A stretch of 64,000 bases of DNA from Paenibacillus sp. GP183 (GTDB taxonomy: Bacteria > Bacillota > Bacilli > Paenibacillales > NBRC-103111). The stretch is from assembly GCF_900104695.1 (NCBI RefSeq), contig NZ_FNSW01000001.1:4632501-4696500 (forward strand). The letters are read 5' to 3'. Position numbers and translations under genes: made by a program. Shown one piece after another: positions 46,122-55,150 of the stretch (the first letter of the stretch is position 1; every line of letters begins with the position of its first letter). The notes beneath the pieces are model-generated. The model did not search any database, was not told where the DNA came from, and worked only from the letters and a program-made list of their open reading frames with translations.

Positions 46122-46892
46122 ATGCTGGGCAGACGCAGGTGGAGAAGCAGATCAACCGGCAAAAGCAGCGCCAAGAAGAAGCTGATCATAGCGCTTCTCA
46201 TCTTTTTCTTGTTTTCGATTCAAGCTTTTATTTTCATTGAACATAATTTAAGGCCCCCGCTTATGGCTTTAGCTAAGGTAAGAATCAAGCAAATAGCTAC
46301 CCAGTCCATCAATACAGCTATTGCCGACCGCATTTCAGAGAATACGAAAGCCGACAGCCTGATCGATTGGAAAACAGACAAGAACGGCAAAACGACCGGT
46401 TTTATGCTGAATTATGCCGAACATATGCGTATTACTTCGGACACCATTACAACCGTACAAAGCCTGCTTAAAAACCTCAAAAGCATCTCGGAGCACGTCC
46501 CTTTAGGGCAAGCGCTGAACAGCGCGATTCTCGCCTCCTTCGGCCCCAATATTCCCATTCGCTTCGTTCCGGCTGGAAATGTAAAAGTGGATCTCAGCAC
46601 TCGCTATCAAAATGCGGGCATCAATATGATTCTAGTAGAAGTGTATGTGCACATAATTGCAGAGGTTTCGGTCATTATTCCGTTTGATACGGACACCGAA
46701 ATTGTGGAGACGGAGATTCCGATTTCTTACTCGCTTGTCGTAGGGGATGTTCCCACTTATTATTTTGACAATAAGGGTAATCCCGTAGGCTCAACTAAAG
46801 AAGGAGCACCCCATATGTCAATTCCGAATCTGACGATTCCGCCGGCAGCCGGCAGCAAAGCGGGGACCGATACAAAAGCGCCCTCCAATTAA
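46122..46892 (+). CDS. yunB: Sporulation protein YunB
   Basis: 256 residues with a basic N-terminus, one membrane helix (LIIALLIFFLFSIQAFIFI) and an extracytoplasmic domain with the YunB hallmarks RPPLMALAKVRIKQIATQSIN, VPLGQALNS and EIVETEIPISYSLVVGDVP. Known in Bacillus as a mother-cell sporulation gene. The start is the ATG 6-7 bases after a GGGGGG run. The stop overlaps the converging lytH stop by 4 bp, the same pairing as yunA-yunB of B. subtilis. Confidence 0.9.
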   Translation: MLGRRRWRSRSTGKSSAKKKLIIALLIFFLFSIQAFIFIEHNLRPPLMALAKVRIKQIATQSINTAIADRISENTKADSLIDWKTDKNGKTTGFMLNYAEHMRITSDTITTVQSLLKNLKSISEHVPLGQALNSAILASFGPNIPIRFVPAGNVKVDLSTRYQNAGINMILVEVYVHIIAEVSVIIPFDTDTEIVETEIPISYSLVVGDVPTYYFDNKGNPVGSTKEGAPHMSIPNLTIPPAAGSKAGTDTKAPSN

Positions 46893-46907
46893 GGGCGCTT
46901 GTTTTTT
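46876..46907. terminator. Shared terminator between yunB and lytH
   Basis: AAGCGCCCT/AGGGCGCTT spans both converging stop codons and is followed by TTTTTT on the plus strand. Confidence 0.8.
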
Positions 46908-47974
46908 GATCTTGAGCGCTCTTCACGTTCCCATTTGCGTAAATAGGAATACGGATCAAACGACCATTCACTGAGTCCATAGTCTCGATACAGGCCATAG
47001 TGCAAATGTGGAGGAAATTTCCCGGAAGTTCCCGGTTTCCCGTAACCGGAGCTGCCCACCCAACCCAGCAGTTGTCCCGGCTTCACGATATCGCCTTGGG
47101 CAACATTTTTGTTAAATCCGGAAAGATGGGCGTAATAATGATAAACGCCATTGAGGTCACGTATGCCAAACCGCCAACCCCCGTATGAGTTCCAGCCAAT
47201 GACTTCAATGATACCGTAACAAACACTTCTTACAGGCACACCATACTCGGCAAAAAGATCTGTGCCTTCATGTATCCGGTCACCGCCCCATCCGCGGCTT
47301 GCCCCCCATGTGCTTCGATAGGAATAATTTGAGCTCAAAGGCAGCGGGAAGGCATGCTCATGAAGGTCTAATGTATTGAACCGTGCATAAATTTGCGCAA
47401 ATTGGTTAATCCGAGTTATACTTCGGCTGTTCTGGTAGTAATCCCACAGGCCAATTTGCAGGTCTTCGGCAGTCAAGCCGTGTTTGGTAATCTTTGCGAT
47501 GACAGCAGCCAGAAGATCTTGTTCATTGCTGCGGTCTGCAATCCCATCCCCGGAGCCGTCCCGTCCTAGACCATGAAACCAGGCTATGGACTTGGGATTG
47601 TTATCGCGCGGATCAGGGTTTAACTTGCCCGCCCAATCCGATTCCGAAATATAAATGCCGAGTTTACCCTGCTGAACGGGCCTCTTTTGGGTAACGCCAA
47701 TACTTCGTTCATATTGATCGATGGCAGCCAAATAATACCATGGAATTTTTGAAACAAGTCCAATTTTTTCAAATAATTCCTTACGCTCTGCAAAGATGCG
47801 CGATTGTTCAATCGGGGAAGCAACAGAGGCTGCCGGGGCATTGGAAGGTGACGAATCGGTAAGGGCGGCGAAGGCTTTAGAAACCGCTTTTGAATTTGGA
47901 TGAAGAGTGGAAACGGCCAAGCAGAGGAGCAAGCTGATCCACAGGATTTTGAACCTTAAATGCCTGTTTTTCAT
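46889..47974 (-). CDS. lytH: M23 family peptidase, LytH (YunA)-like
   Basis: 361 residues. An N-terminal membrane/signal segment (FKILWISLLLCLAV) and a 150-residue middle domain precede a C-terminal LytM/M23 domain with zinc ligands in HEGTDLF, HYYAHL and HLHYG. In B. subtilis LytH is a sporulation L-Ala-D-Glu endopeptidase shaping cortex peptidoglycan; synteny with yunB supports the same name here. The AAGGTGGGCA upstream of the ATG is a usable binding site. Confidence 0.9.
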   Translation of the reverse strand: MKNRHLRFKILWISLLLCLAVSTLHPNSKAVSKAFAALTDSSPSNAPAASVASPIEQSRIFAERKELFEKIGLVSKIPWYYLAAIDQYERSIGVTQKRPVQQGKLGIYISESDWAGKLNPDPRDNNPKSIAWFHGLGRDGSGDGIADRSNEQDLLAAVIAKITKHGLTAEDLQIGLWDYYQNSRSITRINQFAQIYARFNTLDLHEHAFPLPLSSNYSYRSTWGASRGWGGDRIHEGTDLFAEYGVPVRSVCYGIIEVIGWNSYGGWRFGIRDLNGVYHYYAHLSGFNKNVAQGDIVKPGQLLGWVGSSGYGKPGTSGKFPPHLHYGLYRDYGLSEWSFDPYSYLRKWEREERSRSKNKRP

Positions 47975-48096
47975 AAATGCCCACCTTTCATAATCTGATA
48001 TTGGGTAGCATGCGCTTTGAAAGTAATTTTATGCCGAGAATGCAAGCATTCCTTTCACCCGTGATATTTGCTATGATGCGAGTAGAGGTGAGGAAA

Positions 48097-48582
48097 TTGG
48101 CATTTAATCACAGAGACGAGCATGTAGACGAGCAGATGCTCCTGGTGCAAGCGAATTTGGATGATATGAATCCTGAATGGACGACTTACATTTCGGACAA
48201 GCTTTTTGCTGAAGGAGCTAATGACGTTTACTGGATTCCGATTATTATGAAAAAAGGAAGACCCGGCATTATGCTGAATGTATTGGTGGAGGACTCGAAG
48301 CTTAGTAGGATGGAGGAAATCATTTTCAGTGAAACTACAACGCTAGGCATCCGTTATTTGCACGCATCTTGTCATCGATTGGCCAGGGAATTTCAAATCG
48401 TTGAAACCAGGTGGGGTCCCTTATCCGTTAAAATAGGCATGCACCAGGGGAAAGTGGTGCAGTATGCGCCAGAGTTTAAAGAGTGCGAGGAAATAGCACG
48501 GCTGCATCAAGTTCCTTTGAAGGCCGTTTATGAAGAAGTGAGAATGAAATTTCAGGAAATTCAAAAAGCAGCTTCATCCTGA
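48097..48582 (+). CDS. larC2: LarC2-like protein (C-terminal half of nickel-pincer cofactor nickel-insertion protein LarC)
   Basis: 161 residues matching only the C-terminal domain of LarC: LLVQANLDDMNPEWTTYIS, then VYWIPIIMKKGRPGIMLNVL and SETTTLGIRYLHASCHRL, then VPLKAVYEEV. The start is taken as TTG, 6 bases after AGAGGTGAGG, at the residue where the domain begins; ATG codons exist upstream without binding sites. LarC binds CTP and nickel to metallate the pincer nucleotide. The N-terminal half is encoded by a separate gene converging from the other strand, so the two chains would associate in trans. Confidence 0.87.
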   Translation: MAFNHRDEHVDEQMLLVQANLDDMNPEWTTYISDKLFAEGANDVYWIPIIMKKGRPGIMLNVLVEDSKLSRMEEIIFSETTTLGIRYLHASCHRLAREFQIVETRWGPLSVKIGMHQGKVVQYAPEFKECEEIARLHQVPLKAVYEEVRMKFQEIQKAASS

Positions 48583-48602
48583 GATCAGGAGAAGCTGCTT
48601 TT
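48563..48602. terminator. Terminator between larC2 and larC1
   Basis: AAAAGCAGCTTC pairs with GAAGCTGCTTTT around the larC2 stop codon. It is symmetrical, so it can serve both converging genes. Confidence 0.8.
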
Positions 48603-48664
48603 ATATGGATGCCGCTGGTCAAGATTGAGGTCACAAAGCTCAATGCCAGCTCTCTGCGGCCGGG

Positions 48665-49597
48665 TTAATGCTTGTGTTCGTGTCCATGGTGGTGGCTATG
48701 AGTGTGTTCATGGCTGTGATGATCATCACTGTCAAGCTTATGCTCACTTTCGAACGTATCTTCGTCAGCAGAGTTGTGTTGGTGCTCTTTATGATGGTGC
48801 TGCTCTTCCTGGTGATGGTGCTCTCCGGCTAAATGTTCGTGAGTGACTTGCCATTTCCCGATGAAGGGGTCGATTTTACCAATGACCACACGAAGCACGT
48901 TCGGTTGATTAGGTAAATCGCGCGTCCCTGCCCCATAACCAATGGCATCGACAATCATGGGAGGAAAGCTTTTGGAGAACTCATCTACGATTCCGGAGAT
49001 GATGCCTGCCCCAGTAGGAGTTGTCATCTCGAGCGCGTAGTTGGTTGAAGCAATAGGCACACCGCGCATCATTTCCAGTGTGGCCGGGGCAGGGACCGGG
49101 TAAATGCCGTGGTCGATGTGGATGGTTCCCGATCCCAGAGGTACGGGAGAAGAATAAATCTTCTCGACTTGCAGAGAGTCTATGGCTAATGCAGCACCAA
49201 CGATGTCAACAATGGAATCAATCGCGCCGACCTCATGAAAATGTACCTTTTCCATGGTAATTCCATGGATTTTGGCTTCTGCCATACCAATTTTTTCGAA
49301 TATGGCCAAGCTAAGCGCAGTTACCCGATCATTAAAGCCGGCGCCGCGAATGATCTTCACGATATCCGAGTAATGGCGGTGGTGCTTGGGAGGATGATTC
49401 GGATCGAGCAGGACATCAAATTTTTGCGAGGAAATTCCCCGCTTCATTACTCTTTTCCATTCCAGTGAATAAGGCTCAAGCTTGATGCGGCCGAGCTCCT
49501 CTTCTATGTAAAGCTTGTCTGCTCCCGCATCGACCAAGGCCGCAACCGTCATATCGCCGCTGATGCCGGAAAAGCAATCCAAATATAGTATGCGCAT
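48665..49597 (-). CDS. larC1: LarC1-like protein (N-terminal half of LarC) with His-rich tail
   Basis: 310 residues. The N-terminus RILYLDCFSGISGDMTVAAL and the following VHFHEVGAIDSIVDIVGAA, PVPAPATLEMM and TPTGAGII are the LarC (TIGR00299) signatures. The chain stops before the C-terminal domain. Its last 55 residues are an extreme His tail (HHHQEEQHHH, HSHEHTHSHHHGHEHKH), probably storing or delivering nickel. GGGTGA precedes the ATG. It follows larB by 3 bp in the order larE-larB-larC1. Confidence 0.9.
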   Translation of the reverse strand: MRILYLDCFSGISGDMTVAALVDAGADKLYIEEELGRIKLEPYSLEWKRVMKRGISSQKFDVLLDPNHPPKHHRHYSDIVKIIRGAGFNDRVTALSLAIFEKIGMAEAKIHGITMEKVHFHEVGAIDSIVDIVGAALAIDSLQVEKIYSSPVPLGSGTIHIDHGIYPVPAPATLEMMRGVPIASTNYALEMTTPTGAGIISGIVDEFSKSFPPMIVDAIGYGAGTRDLPNQPNVLRVVIGKIDPFIGKWQVTHEHLAGEHHHQEEQHHHKEHQHNSADEDTFESEHKLDSDDHHSHEHTHSHHHGHEHKH

Positions 49598-49600
49598 GGG

Positions 49601-50377
49601 TCACCCTTTTTTTGACATATTTTTGTTGATCAAGCCTGCGTAGTAGCCTGCCCCAAAGCCGTTGTCGATATTGACAACGGAGATACCCGGCGCACAGGCA
49701 TTAAGCATCGACAGTAGCGCAGCGATGCCGCCGAGGTTCGCGCCGTAGCCGATGCTCGTCGGCACGGCGACGATCGGTTTCGCCACCAGACCGCCGACAA
49801 CGCTCGCGAGCGCGCCTTCCATGCCGGCGACCACAACAATCGCATTCGCGCCGCGAATGAGCTCCAGTCGCCGAAACAAGCGGTGGATGCCTGCAACGCC
49901 CACGTCGAAAATGCGTTCGACGTGACTGCCCATGCACTCCACCGTCAGTGCAGCCTCCTCCGCCACAGGCATGTCGGAGGTGCCCGCACACACGACGGCC
50001 ACGTAGCCATCGTGGACTTGAAGCAATGGGCGCTTGAACCAGGTGAGCGCCCTTGCCGCCCTGTGGTAGCTGACGCCTTCCACAGCGGCTACCACATGCT
50101 CGGCCTTGGCCGCATCGACACGCGTGCAGAGCACGCGGTCGGTGTGCTCCGACAGCCGGCGGAAAATCGCCTCGAGCTGCTCCGCGCTTTTGCCTTCCCC
50201 GAAAATCACTTCGGGGAAGCCCGTGCGCTTCTCGCGCTCGAGGTCCAGCTGCGCGAAGCCCAGATCCAGCGTGTCGGCGCCTTGACCGGCTTGGCCCGCC
50301 TGGATCTGCCGCTTCGCGTCGTCTATGCCCAGCTCGCCGTTGCTAACCTGCTTAAGTATTCTTTCCAAATCTGTCAT
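49601..50377 (-). CDS. larB: Nickel-pincer cofactor biosynthesis protein LarB
   Basis: 258 residues, homologous to PurE-like carboxylases. The C-terminal half carries VVAGMEGALASVVGGLVAKPIVAVP, TSIGYGANLGGIAALL and the final VNIDNGFGAGYYAGLINK. LarB carboxylates nicotinic acid adenine dinucleotide at C5 and cleaves it, giving the pincer precursor. Its ATG overlaps the larE stop (ATGA), implying coupled translation. The gene is much richer in GC (GCG, CGC, GCC codons) than larE and larC1 on each side. Confidence 0.93.
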   Translation of the reverse strand: MTDLERILKQVSNGELGIDDAKRQIQAGQAGQGADTLDLGFAQLDLEREKRTGFPEVIFGEGKSAEQLEAIFRRLSEHTDRVLCTRVDAAKAEHVVAAVEGVSYHRAARALTWFKRPLLQVHDGYVAVVCAGTSDMPVAEEAALTVECMGSHVERIFDVGVAGIHRLFRRLELIRGANAIVVVAGMEGALASVVGGLVAKPIVAVPTSIGYGANLGGIAALLSMLNACAPGISVVNIDNGFGAGYYAGLINKNMSKKG

Positions 50378-51222
50378 AAGGAAGCTTCTTTCACCTTTTG
50401 TTTGGTTTCTTCAGACAGCACTTCGTTCATGCTGCCGGTACGATAACCCTGCAAATCCAGGGTTACATAAGTAAATCCGAGCTTTGTGAATTTTTCGTAG
50501 ATCGCGTCCCGATGCTCGATCACTTTATGAATTTCAGCGGGCATGACTTCGATGCGGGCAATTTTTTCGTGATGGCGAACCCGAACTTGATATAAACCAA
50601 GCTGCGACAAGAAATATTCGCCCTCATCGAGCTGATCGATTTTCCACTTTTCAATTCTGGTCCCGTAAGGAATCCGTGAAGACAGGCAGGCAAAGGATGG
50701 TTTGTTCCAGGTTCTTAATCCAAGCTCCTGCGACAACTGGCGGATTTCTTCTTTCACCATGCCAGCCTCCTGCAGTGTGCTTCGGACGCCTTTCTCGTTT
50801 TTAGCCTGCAGACCCGGGCGATAATCACCCAAATCATCCACGTTGGAGCCGTCGAGTATATAGGGATAGCCCATTTCACCGGCAAGCTGCTGCAAATGAG
50901 CGTAGAGTCCTGTTTTACAGTGATAACAGCGATCCGGATTATTGGCGACAAAACTGGCATTTTCCAATTCTTTAACTTCTGTTTTAAACAGCTTTACACC
51001 CAGCTCTTCGGCAAGCTCGACTGCCGCATCAAATTCACGAGAAGGAAAAGTTTCAGAAGCGGCCGTAACCGCGATTACTTGATCACCCAGCTCCTGCTTG
51101 GCGCGTTTTAGCACAAACGTACTATCCACCCCGCCTGAAAAAGCGACCATAACACGCCCCATACCTCTTAAAATTTCACCCAGCTTGCGATCTTTTTCAC
51201 GTGTGCTTTCTAGTATAGTCAT
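50374..51222 (-). CDS. larE: ATP-dependent sacrificial sulfur transferase LarE
   Basis: 282 residues of the PP-loop ATPase family. The P-loop is SGGVDS (29-34), with CYHCK near 99-103 and the donor Cys179 in PSFACLSSR. LarE activates the precursor carboxylates and donates sulfur from this Cys, becoming dehydroalanine. The first gene of the larE-larB-larC1 operon; GGGAGGGAAC lies before the start. The lactate racemase larA that would use the cofactor is not in the window. Confidence 0.93.
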   Translation of the reverse strand: MTILESTREKDRKLGEILRGMGRVMVAFSGGVDSTFVLKRAKQELGDQVIAVTAASETFPSREFDAAVELAEELGVKLFKTEVKELENASFVANNPDRCYHCKTGLYAHLQQLAGEMGYPYILDGSNVDDLGDYRPGLQAKNEKGVRSTLQEAGMVKEEIRQLSQELGLRTWNKPSFACLSSRIPYGTRIEKWKIDQLDEGEYFLSQLGLYQVRVRHHEKIARIEVMPAEIHKVIEHRDAIYEKFTKLGFTYVTLDLQGYRTGSMNEVLSEETKQKVKEASL

Positions 51223-51384
51223 CTGAGTTCCCTCCCTTACCTAGGTTAAGCTTATATCAATATACACCAAATTCAGTGTATCATAAACGAATGGGGAAGT
51301 GGATTGTTTTGTCTTTTATTCGTGTTATAATGAAAAAAGCATGAAATGATGTTATTTTCCAGATGAAACCACTGTAAAGGCGTG

Positions 51385-52266
51385 ATGAATGTGGCTACTA
51401 AACCCCTAGAGAGAAAGCCGGAGTGGCTCAAAATCAAGTTGAATACCGGAGACAATTTTAAAGAGATTAAATCCATGATGCGTTCCAAAACGCTGCATAC
51501 AGTTTGCGAAGAGGCGAAGTGTCCGAATATTCATGAATGCTGGGCGAATCGTACAGCAACGTTCATGATTCTCGGTGATATCTGTACAAGAGCTTGCCGT
51601 TTTTGTGCGGTCAAAACAGGGCTTCCTACGGAGCTCGATCTGGCTGAGCCTGAACGGGTAGCGGATGCAGCGGTCCAAATGGGACTCAAACACTGTGTGG
51701 TCACCTCCGTGGCGCGCGATGATTTGGAAGATGGCGGAGCGATGGTGTTCGCCGAGACTATTAAAGCGGTGCGCGGCAAGCTGCCTTTATGCGGAGTGGA
51801 AGTGCTCATTCCTGACTTTTTGGGGCGTGAAGCCTCACTGCGTACTGTACTTGAAGCCAAACCGGATATTCTTAATCACAATATAGAGACTGTAGAACGC
51901 ATGTCGGATCGTGTTCGCTCAAAAGCCAAATATCGCCGATCCCTTGAGCTTCTGGCACGCTCCAAACAAATCGCCCCCGAAATTCCTACCAAATCGAGCA
52001 TCATGATTGGAGTGGGCGAACAGTGGGATGAGCTTCTGCAAACGATGGACGACCTTCGCGCCGTGGATTGCGATATCATGACCATCGGGCAATACCTGCA
52101 GCCTTCAATGAATCATCTCGCGGTGCAGATGTATTATACCCCTGAGCAATTTGCCTTGCTGAAGCAAGAAGGCATCAAGAGAGGCTTCAAACATGTGGAA
52201 TCCGGCCCGCTGGTGCGCAGTTCCTACCATGCGCATGAGCAGGTCAAATCAGCAGTCCAGGCCTGA
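51385..52266 (+). CDS. lipA: Lipoyl synthase
   Basis: 293 residues, a radical-SAM enzyme inserting two sulfurs into octanoyl groups. The auxiliary cluster uses Cys41, Cys46 and Cys52 ([12 protein letters not shown]) and the radical-SAM cluster CTRACRFC (67-74). The C-terminal [10 protein letters not shown] holds the conserved Ser ligand. Three in-frame start codons (GTG, ATG, GTG) lie close together; the ATG is used. In B. subtilis lipA (yutB) also lies beside yunA/yunB and yutD. Confidence 0.95.
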   Translation: MNVATKPLERKPEWLKIKLNTGDNFKEIKSMMRSKTLHTVCEEAKCPNIHECWANRTATFMILGDICTRACRFCAVKTGLPTELDLAEPERVADAAVQMGLKHCVVTSVARDDLEDGGAMVFAETIKAVRGKLPLCGVEVLIPDFLGREASLRTVLEAKPDILNHNIETVERMSDRVRSKAKYRRSLELLARSKQIAPEIPTKSSIMIGVGEQWDELLQTMDDLRAVDCDIMTIGQYLQPSMNHLAVQMYYTPEQFALLKQEGIKRGFKHVESGPLVRSSYHAHEQVKSAVQA

Positions 52267-52306
52267 CAGCTTGGACAGTCTTAGAAAGGAGATCGGACTC
52301 TCGACC

Positions 52307-52639
52307 ATGATTCATATCGGAAGCAAAACCTATGAGCTCGTGACGGAGCATAAAACGGCCTGGAATTTTGAGGTATTTCGCGACCGCTTTAGCGAAGTGC
52401 TGGAGCGTTATGATTATATCGTCGGGGACTGGGGCTATAATCAGCTGAGACTGCGGGGATTTTTCAAGGAAAACAACCCAAAGGCCACCAAGGAAAGTTC
52501 AATTGCCTACTTTCAGGACTACTTAAACGAATATTGCAATTTCGGCTGCGCCTATTTCATTATTGAAAAAGTCGCCAATCGAAATCCACTCGCTCCTGAA
52601 GCAGATGTGGAATCCGACGCCGATCTGGATACCGAATAA
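52307..52639 (+). CDS. yutD: YutD family protein
   Basis: 110 residues of the YutD-like (DUF1027) family, known from the conserved FEVFRDRFSEVLERYDYIVGDWGYNQLRLRG region and the C-terminal YLNEYCNFGCAYFIIEK. Function is unknown. The ATG before IHIGSK is preferred although AAAGGAG is about 14 bases upstream. The acidic tail is probably disordered. It lies 40 bp after lipA, as in B. subtilis. Confidence 0.85.
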   Translation: MIHIGSKTYELVTEHKTAWNFEVFRDRFSEVLERYDYIVGDWGYNQLRLRGFFKENNPKATKESSIAYFQDYLNEYCNFGCAYFIIEKVANRNPLAPEADVESDADLDTE

Positions 52640-52651
52640 TTGGAATCACAA

Positions 52652-52708
52652 ACAAAAAGGGACTCTCCCCAAAGCCATGAAATGACTGGGGGAGAATCCC
52701 TTTTTGTA
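52652..52708. terminator. Strong terminator between yutD and nadK
   Basis: ACAAAAAGGGACTCTCCCC pairs with GGGGGAGAATCCCTTTTTGT. It ends both converging transcripts. Confidence 0.9.
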
Positions 52709-52728
52709 TGTGCTGTGTGATTCCTGAC

Positions 52729-53541
52729 CTAATGCTTTTCAATTCCGATAAACGCATCGCGGACCCGGTTCCAGAAAGGGAAGGGGCGGAAGCGGGCAAA
52801 ACTCACTTTGACATCAGCGGCGACTCTACAGCGAATGGAAATGATATCGTTGCGTTGGATGTACAAATGATCGAGCGAGAGCAGCATATGCTGTTGCGAG
52901 CTGGGGTAAATATCGCAATGATGATGCTTAGGCAGGATAACTGAAGAACCCAGTGTCCGGTAAATTCGATTATTGATCGAGGCAATCTCGGCTATTTGGA
53001 TCGCTTCCAGCGCTGGATGGACCATGGCTCCGCCAAGACTTTTGTTATAGCCTGTACTGCCCGAGGGGGAAGAAATACATATCCCGTCTCCGCGAAACGT
53101 TTCAAACATTTCATCGTTGATATGGAGCTGGGCAACCAGCGTTGTTTCGATGCCTTTGAGTGTAAACTCGTTAAGCGCCAAGTGAGTTTCAATGCCGGCT
53201 GAGGTTTTGATTTCAATCTCAACCAGCGGATATTTAACCACATGGAGCTCTTCCGGGGAACGTACCTTCATCATCAAATCGGCCAGGAGCTCGATCTCCT
53301 CAGGCTTCCAATCAGTGAAAAACCCGAGTCTTCCCGTATGGATGCCTACGAACGCGATGCGATCAATCTGGGTGATATATTTATGAAAGGCCTGCAGCAA
53401 TGTGCCGTCTCCGCCAATAGAGAGGACAATCTCCGGGGCGGCTTCCTCTCGCTGCATCCCATGCTGTGCAGCCATATTGTGAAAACGTTCGGTCAACCCC
53501 CGGGAATGTTCATCCCCGCGATCCACGATATTGTATTTCAA
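52729..53541 (-). CDS. nadK: NAD kinase
   Basis: 270 residues. The ATP/NAD loop is SIGGDGTLLQAF with its catalytic Asp; the second motif is ALNEFTLKG and the third GDGICISSPSGSTGYNKSLGG. It phosphorylates NAD to NADP. A TTG start lies 7 bases after AGGAGG. Monocistronic. Confidence 0.94.
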   Translation of the reverse strand: MKYNIVDRGDEHSRGLTERFHNMAAQHGMQREEAAPEIVLSIGGDGTLLQAFHKYITQIDRIAFVGIHTGRLGFFTDWKPEEIELLADLMMKVRSPEELHVVKYPLVEIEIKTSAGIETHLALNEFTLKGIETTLVAQLHINDEMFETFRGDGICISSPSGSTGYNKSLGGAMVHPALEAIQIAEIASINNRIYRTLGSSVILPKHHHCDIYPSSQQHMLLSLDHLYIQRNDIISIRCRVAADVKVSFARFRPFPFWNRVRDAFIGIEKH

Positions 53542-53620
53542 GTGTTTTCCTCCTAAGAGCTATTTGCACTCCCTTCATCATAATCAATAATTGACAATAA
53601 GAAAAGTCCGGTGGCTGAAC

Positions 53621-54862
53621 TCACTTGATAGTTCCTTTTTTCCAAAGCATCAATTTAATCAAGGTATAGGCAGAAAATAAACTTGCTATCAGCACGAAAG
53701 TTAATGTAAAAGCAAGTGCACTGGACGGCATAACCAACAGTAACCAGCTGGAATGCGGAGCGGATGCATAATCGTCGGGCAGGAAAACAGACAGCTGATC
53801 TCCAACTGGATAGAGCACCTTCCATAACATTAATACCAAAACAGCCGAAATAAGACCGTGAATGAAACGGGCAGCGAGAAAAGGAAAATACCGTAGATTT
53901 GTGTTGCTGAGCAAGCTCACAATTTGAGCATGAACGGACAACCCGGCCCATGACAATACAAAGGCGGCGATCGCCGTTTTACTGACGAGCGAAATCTCGC
54001 CTGGAGCCGAGCCTGCAGCTTTTGCCCCTAACGTAACCTCAAAAATGCCTTTCATGACAGCTTCGGATAGGGAACCTGGAAGTCCTGTCATCTCAAGGAT
54101 GGCTCGAATCCCTCCATACAAATACCCCATGATGTGTCCGGCAGTGAGTACCTCAAGCACGACGGAGAAAAAAACAACCAAACCGCCAACAACAAAAGAC
54201 AAGCCTAATGCATGATTGACAGCTTGACCGAGTAAAATCCCAATGGGCCTTCCGTCCCTTATTCGAGCCTCGTGCATGGCATGAAATGCCTGTTTCCAAA
54301 TGGGTCCCTTGGATGAAGGCGGCATCTGCGTTTGTAGTGCGCTCCTCCCATGAAATCTCATGAGAATCCCAATGATGACGGCACCGCCATAATGCGCGGC
54401 AGCCAGAATCAATGCCAATCTTGCATCATGAAAAAAACCGACGGATACAGCTCCAATCAGAAAGATAGGATCGGAACTTGTCGTAAAAGCAACCAGACGC
54501 TCGCCTTCTTCCCGATTAACGAGCTTCTGTTCCCAAAGCTGGGAGGTTAACCGCGCTGCAACGGGATAACCCGAAGCGAAGCCCATAGCCATGACAAAGC
54601 CGCCTATGCCGGGGATGCGAAACACAGGCCGCATCATGGGATCAAGCAGCGCCCCCAGAAAATGGACAATGCCGAACCCGAGCAGCATTTCGGAAATAAC
54701 GAAGAAGGGGAAGAGAGCTGGAAATAAAATATCCCACCATATGGAAACCCCGCGCATTGCGGCTTCAAAGCCTTGCTGGGGAAAAACCATCAGCAGGATG
54801 GAGATGGCTATGATCAAAAAAGCTATCAGGTAAATCCCGGTAAAGGACTGATTTCTTCGCAT
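53621..54862 (-). CDS. ylbJ: Sporulation integral membrane protein YlbJ
   Basis: 413 residues, about eight to ten membrane segments, with nucleoside-transporter-gate signatures WWDILFPALFPFFVISEML and GFASGYPVAARLTSQLW. The family is required for spore cortex formation in Bacillus. The ATG before RRNQSF follows GGGAGGGA; the longer frame would begin at an unsupported codon. It stands alone, far from the rsmD-coaD context common in Bacillus. Confidence 0.9.
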   Translation of the reverse strand: MRRNQSFTGIYLIAFLIIAISILLMVFPQQGFEAAMRGVSIWWDILFPALFPFFVISEMLLGFGIVHFLGALLDPMMRPVFRIPGIGGFVMAMGFASGYPVAARLTSQLWEQKLVNREEGERLVAFTTSSDPIFLIGAVSVGFFHDARLALILAAAHYGGAVIIGILMRFHGRSALQTQMPPSSKGPIWKQAFHAMHEARIRDGRPIGILLGQAVNHALGLSFVVGGLVVFFSVVLEVLTAGHIMGYLYGGIRAILEMTGLPGSLSEAVMKGIFEVTLGAKAAGSAPGEISLVSKTAIAAFVLSWAGLSVHAQIVSLLSNTNLRYFPFLAARFIHGLISAVLVLMLWKVLYPVGDQLSVFLPDDYASAPHSSWLLLVMPSSALAFTLTFVLIASLFSAYTLIKLMLWKKGTIK

Positions 54863-55014
54863 ACACTGACTTCCCTCCCTTGTCCTCAATATATGACTCA
54901 AGAAGGACAGACATTCCGTATTAAAAACTTTAGGTAAATGCTGTAATCTTAATTCGGTTATGGTACAATTGAACTAGATAGTCCTTTTATCCTTGACAGG
55001 CGGGAGTGGTTCAT

Positions 55015-55110
55015 ATGACGGGTGTGATTGCTGGGTTAGTCGTATGTGCTTTTGTTTTTGTCATTAGAGAGACCCTGATGGGATCTGCGGAAGAGGAATG
55101 GGAAAACTGA
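55015..55110 (+). CDS. Putative 31-residue membrane peptide
   Basis: ATG to TGA encodes a single hydrophobic segment (VIAGLVVCAFVFVI) followed by RETLMGS and an acidic tail. GGAG lies 8 bases upstream, and TTGACA-like and TATGGTACA-like sequences lie further up. Nothing is known of the family, and coding is inferred from the binding site and composition only. Confidence 0.5.
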   Translation: MTGVIAGLVVCAFVFVIRETLMGSAEEEWEN

Positions 55111-55150
55111 ACTTAAGTTAAACCATAGCTAAAGGGGATTGGACAGCAGG

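Noticed and set aside
48582-48665. Programmed frameshift joining larC1 and larC2
   Set aside because: The genes are on opposite strands, so no single ribosome can read both.
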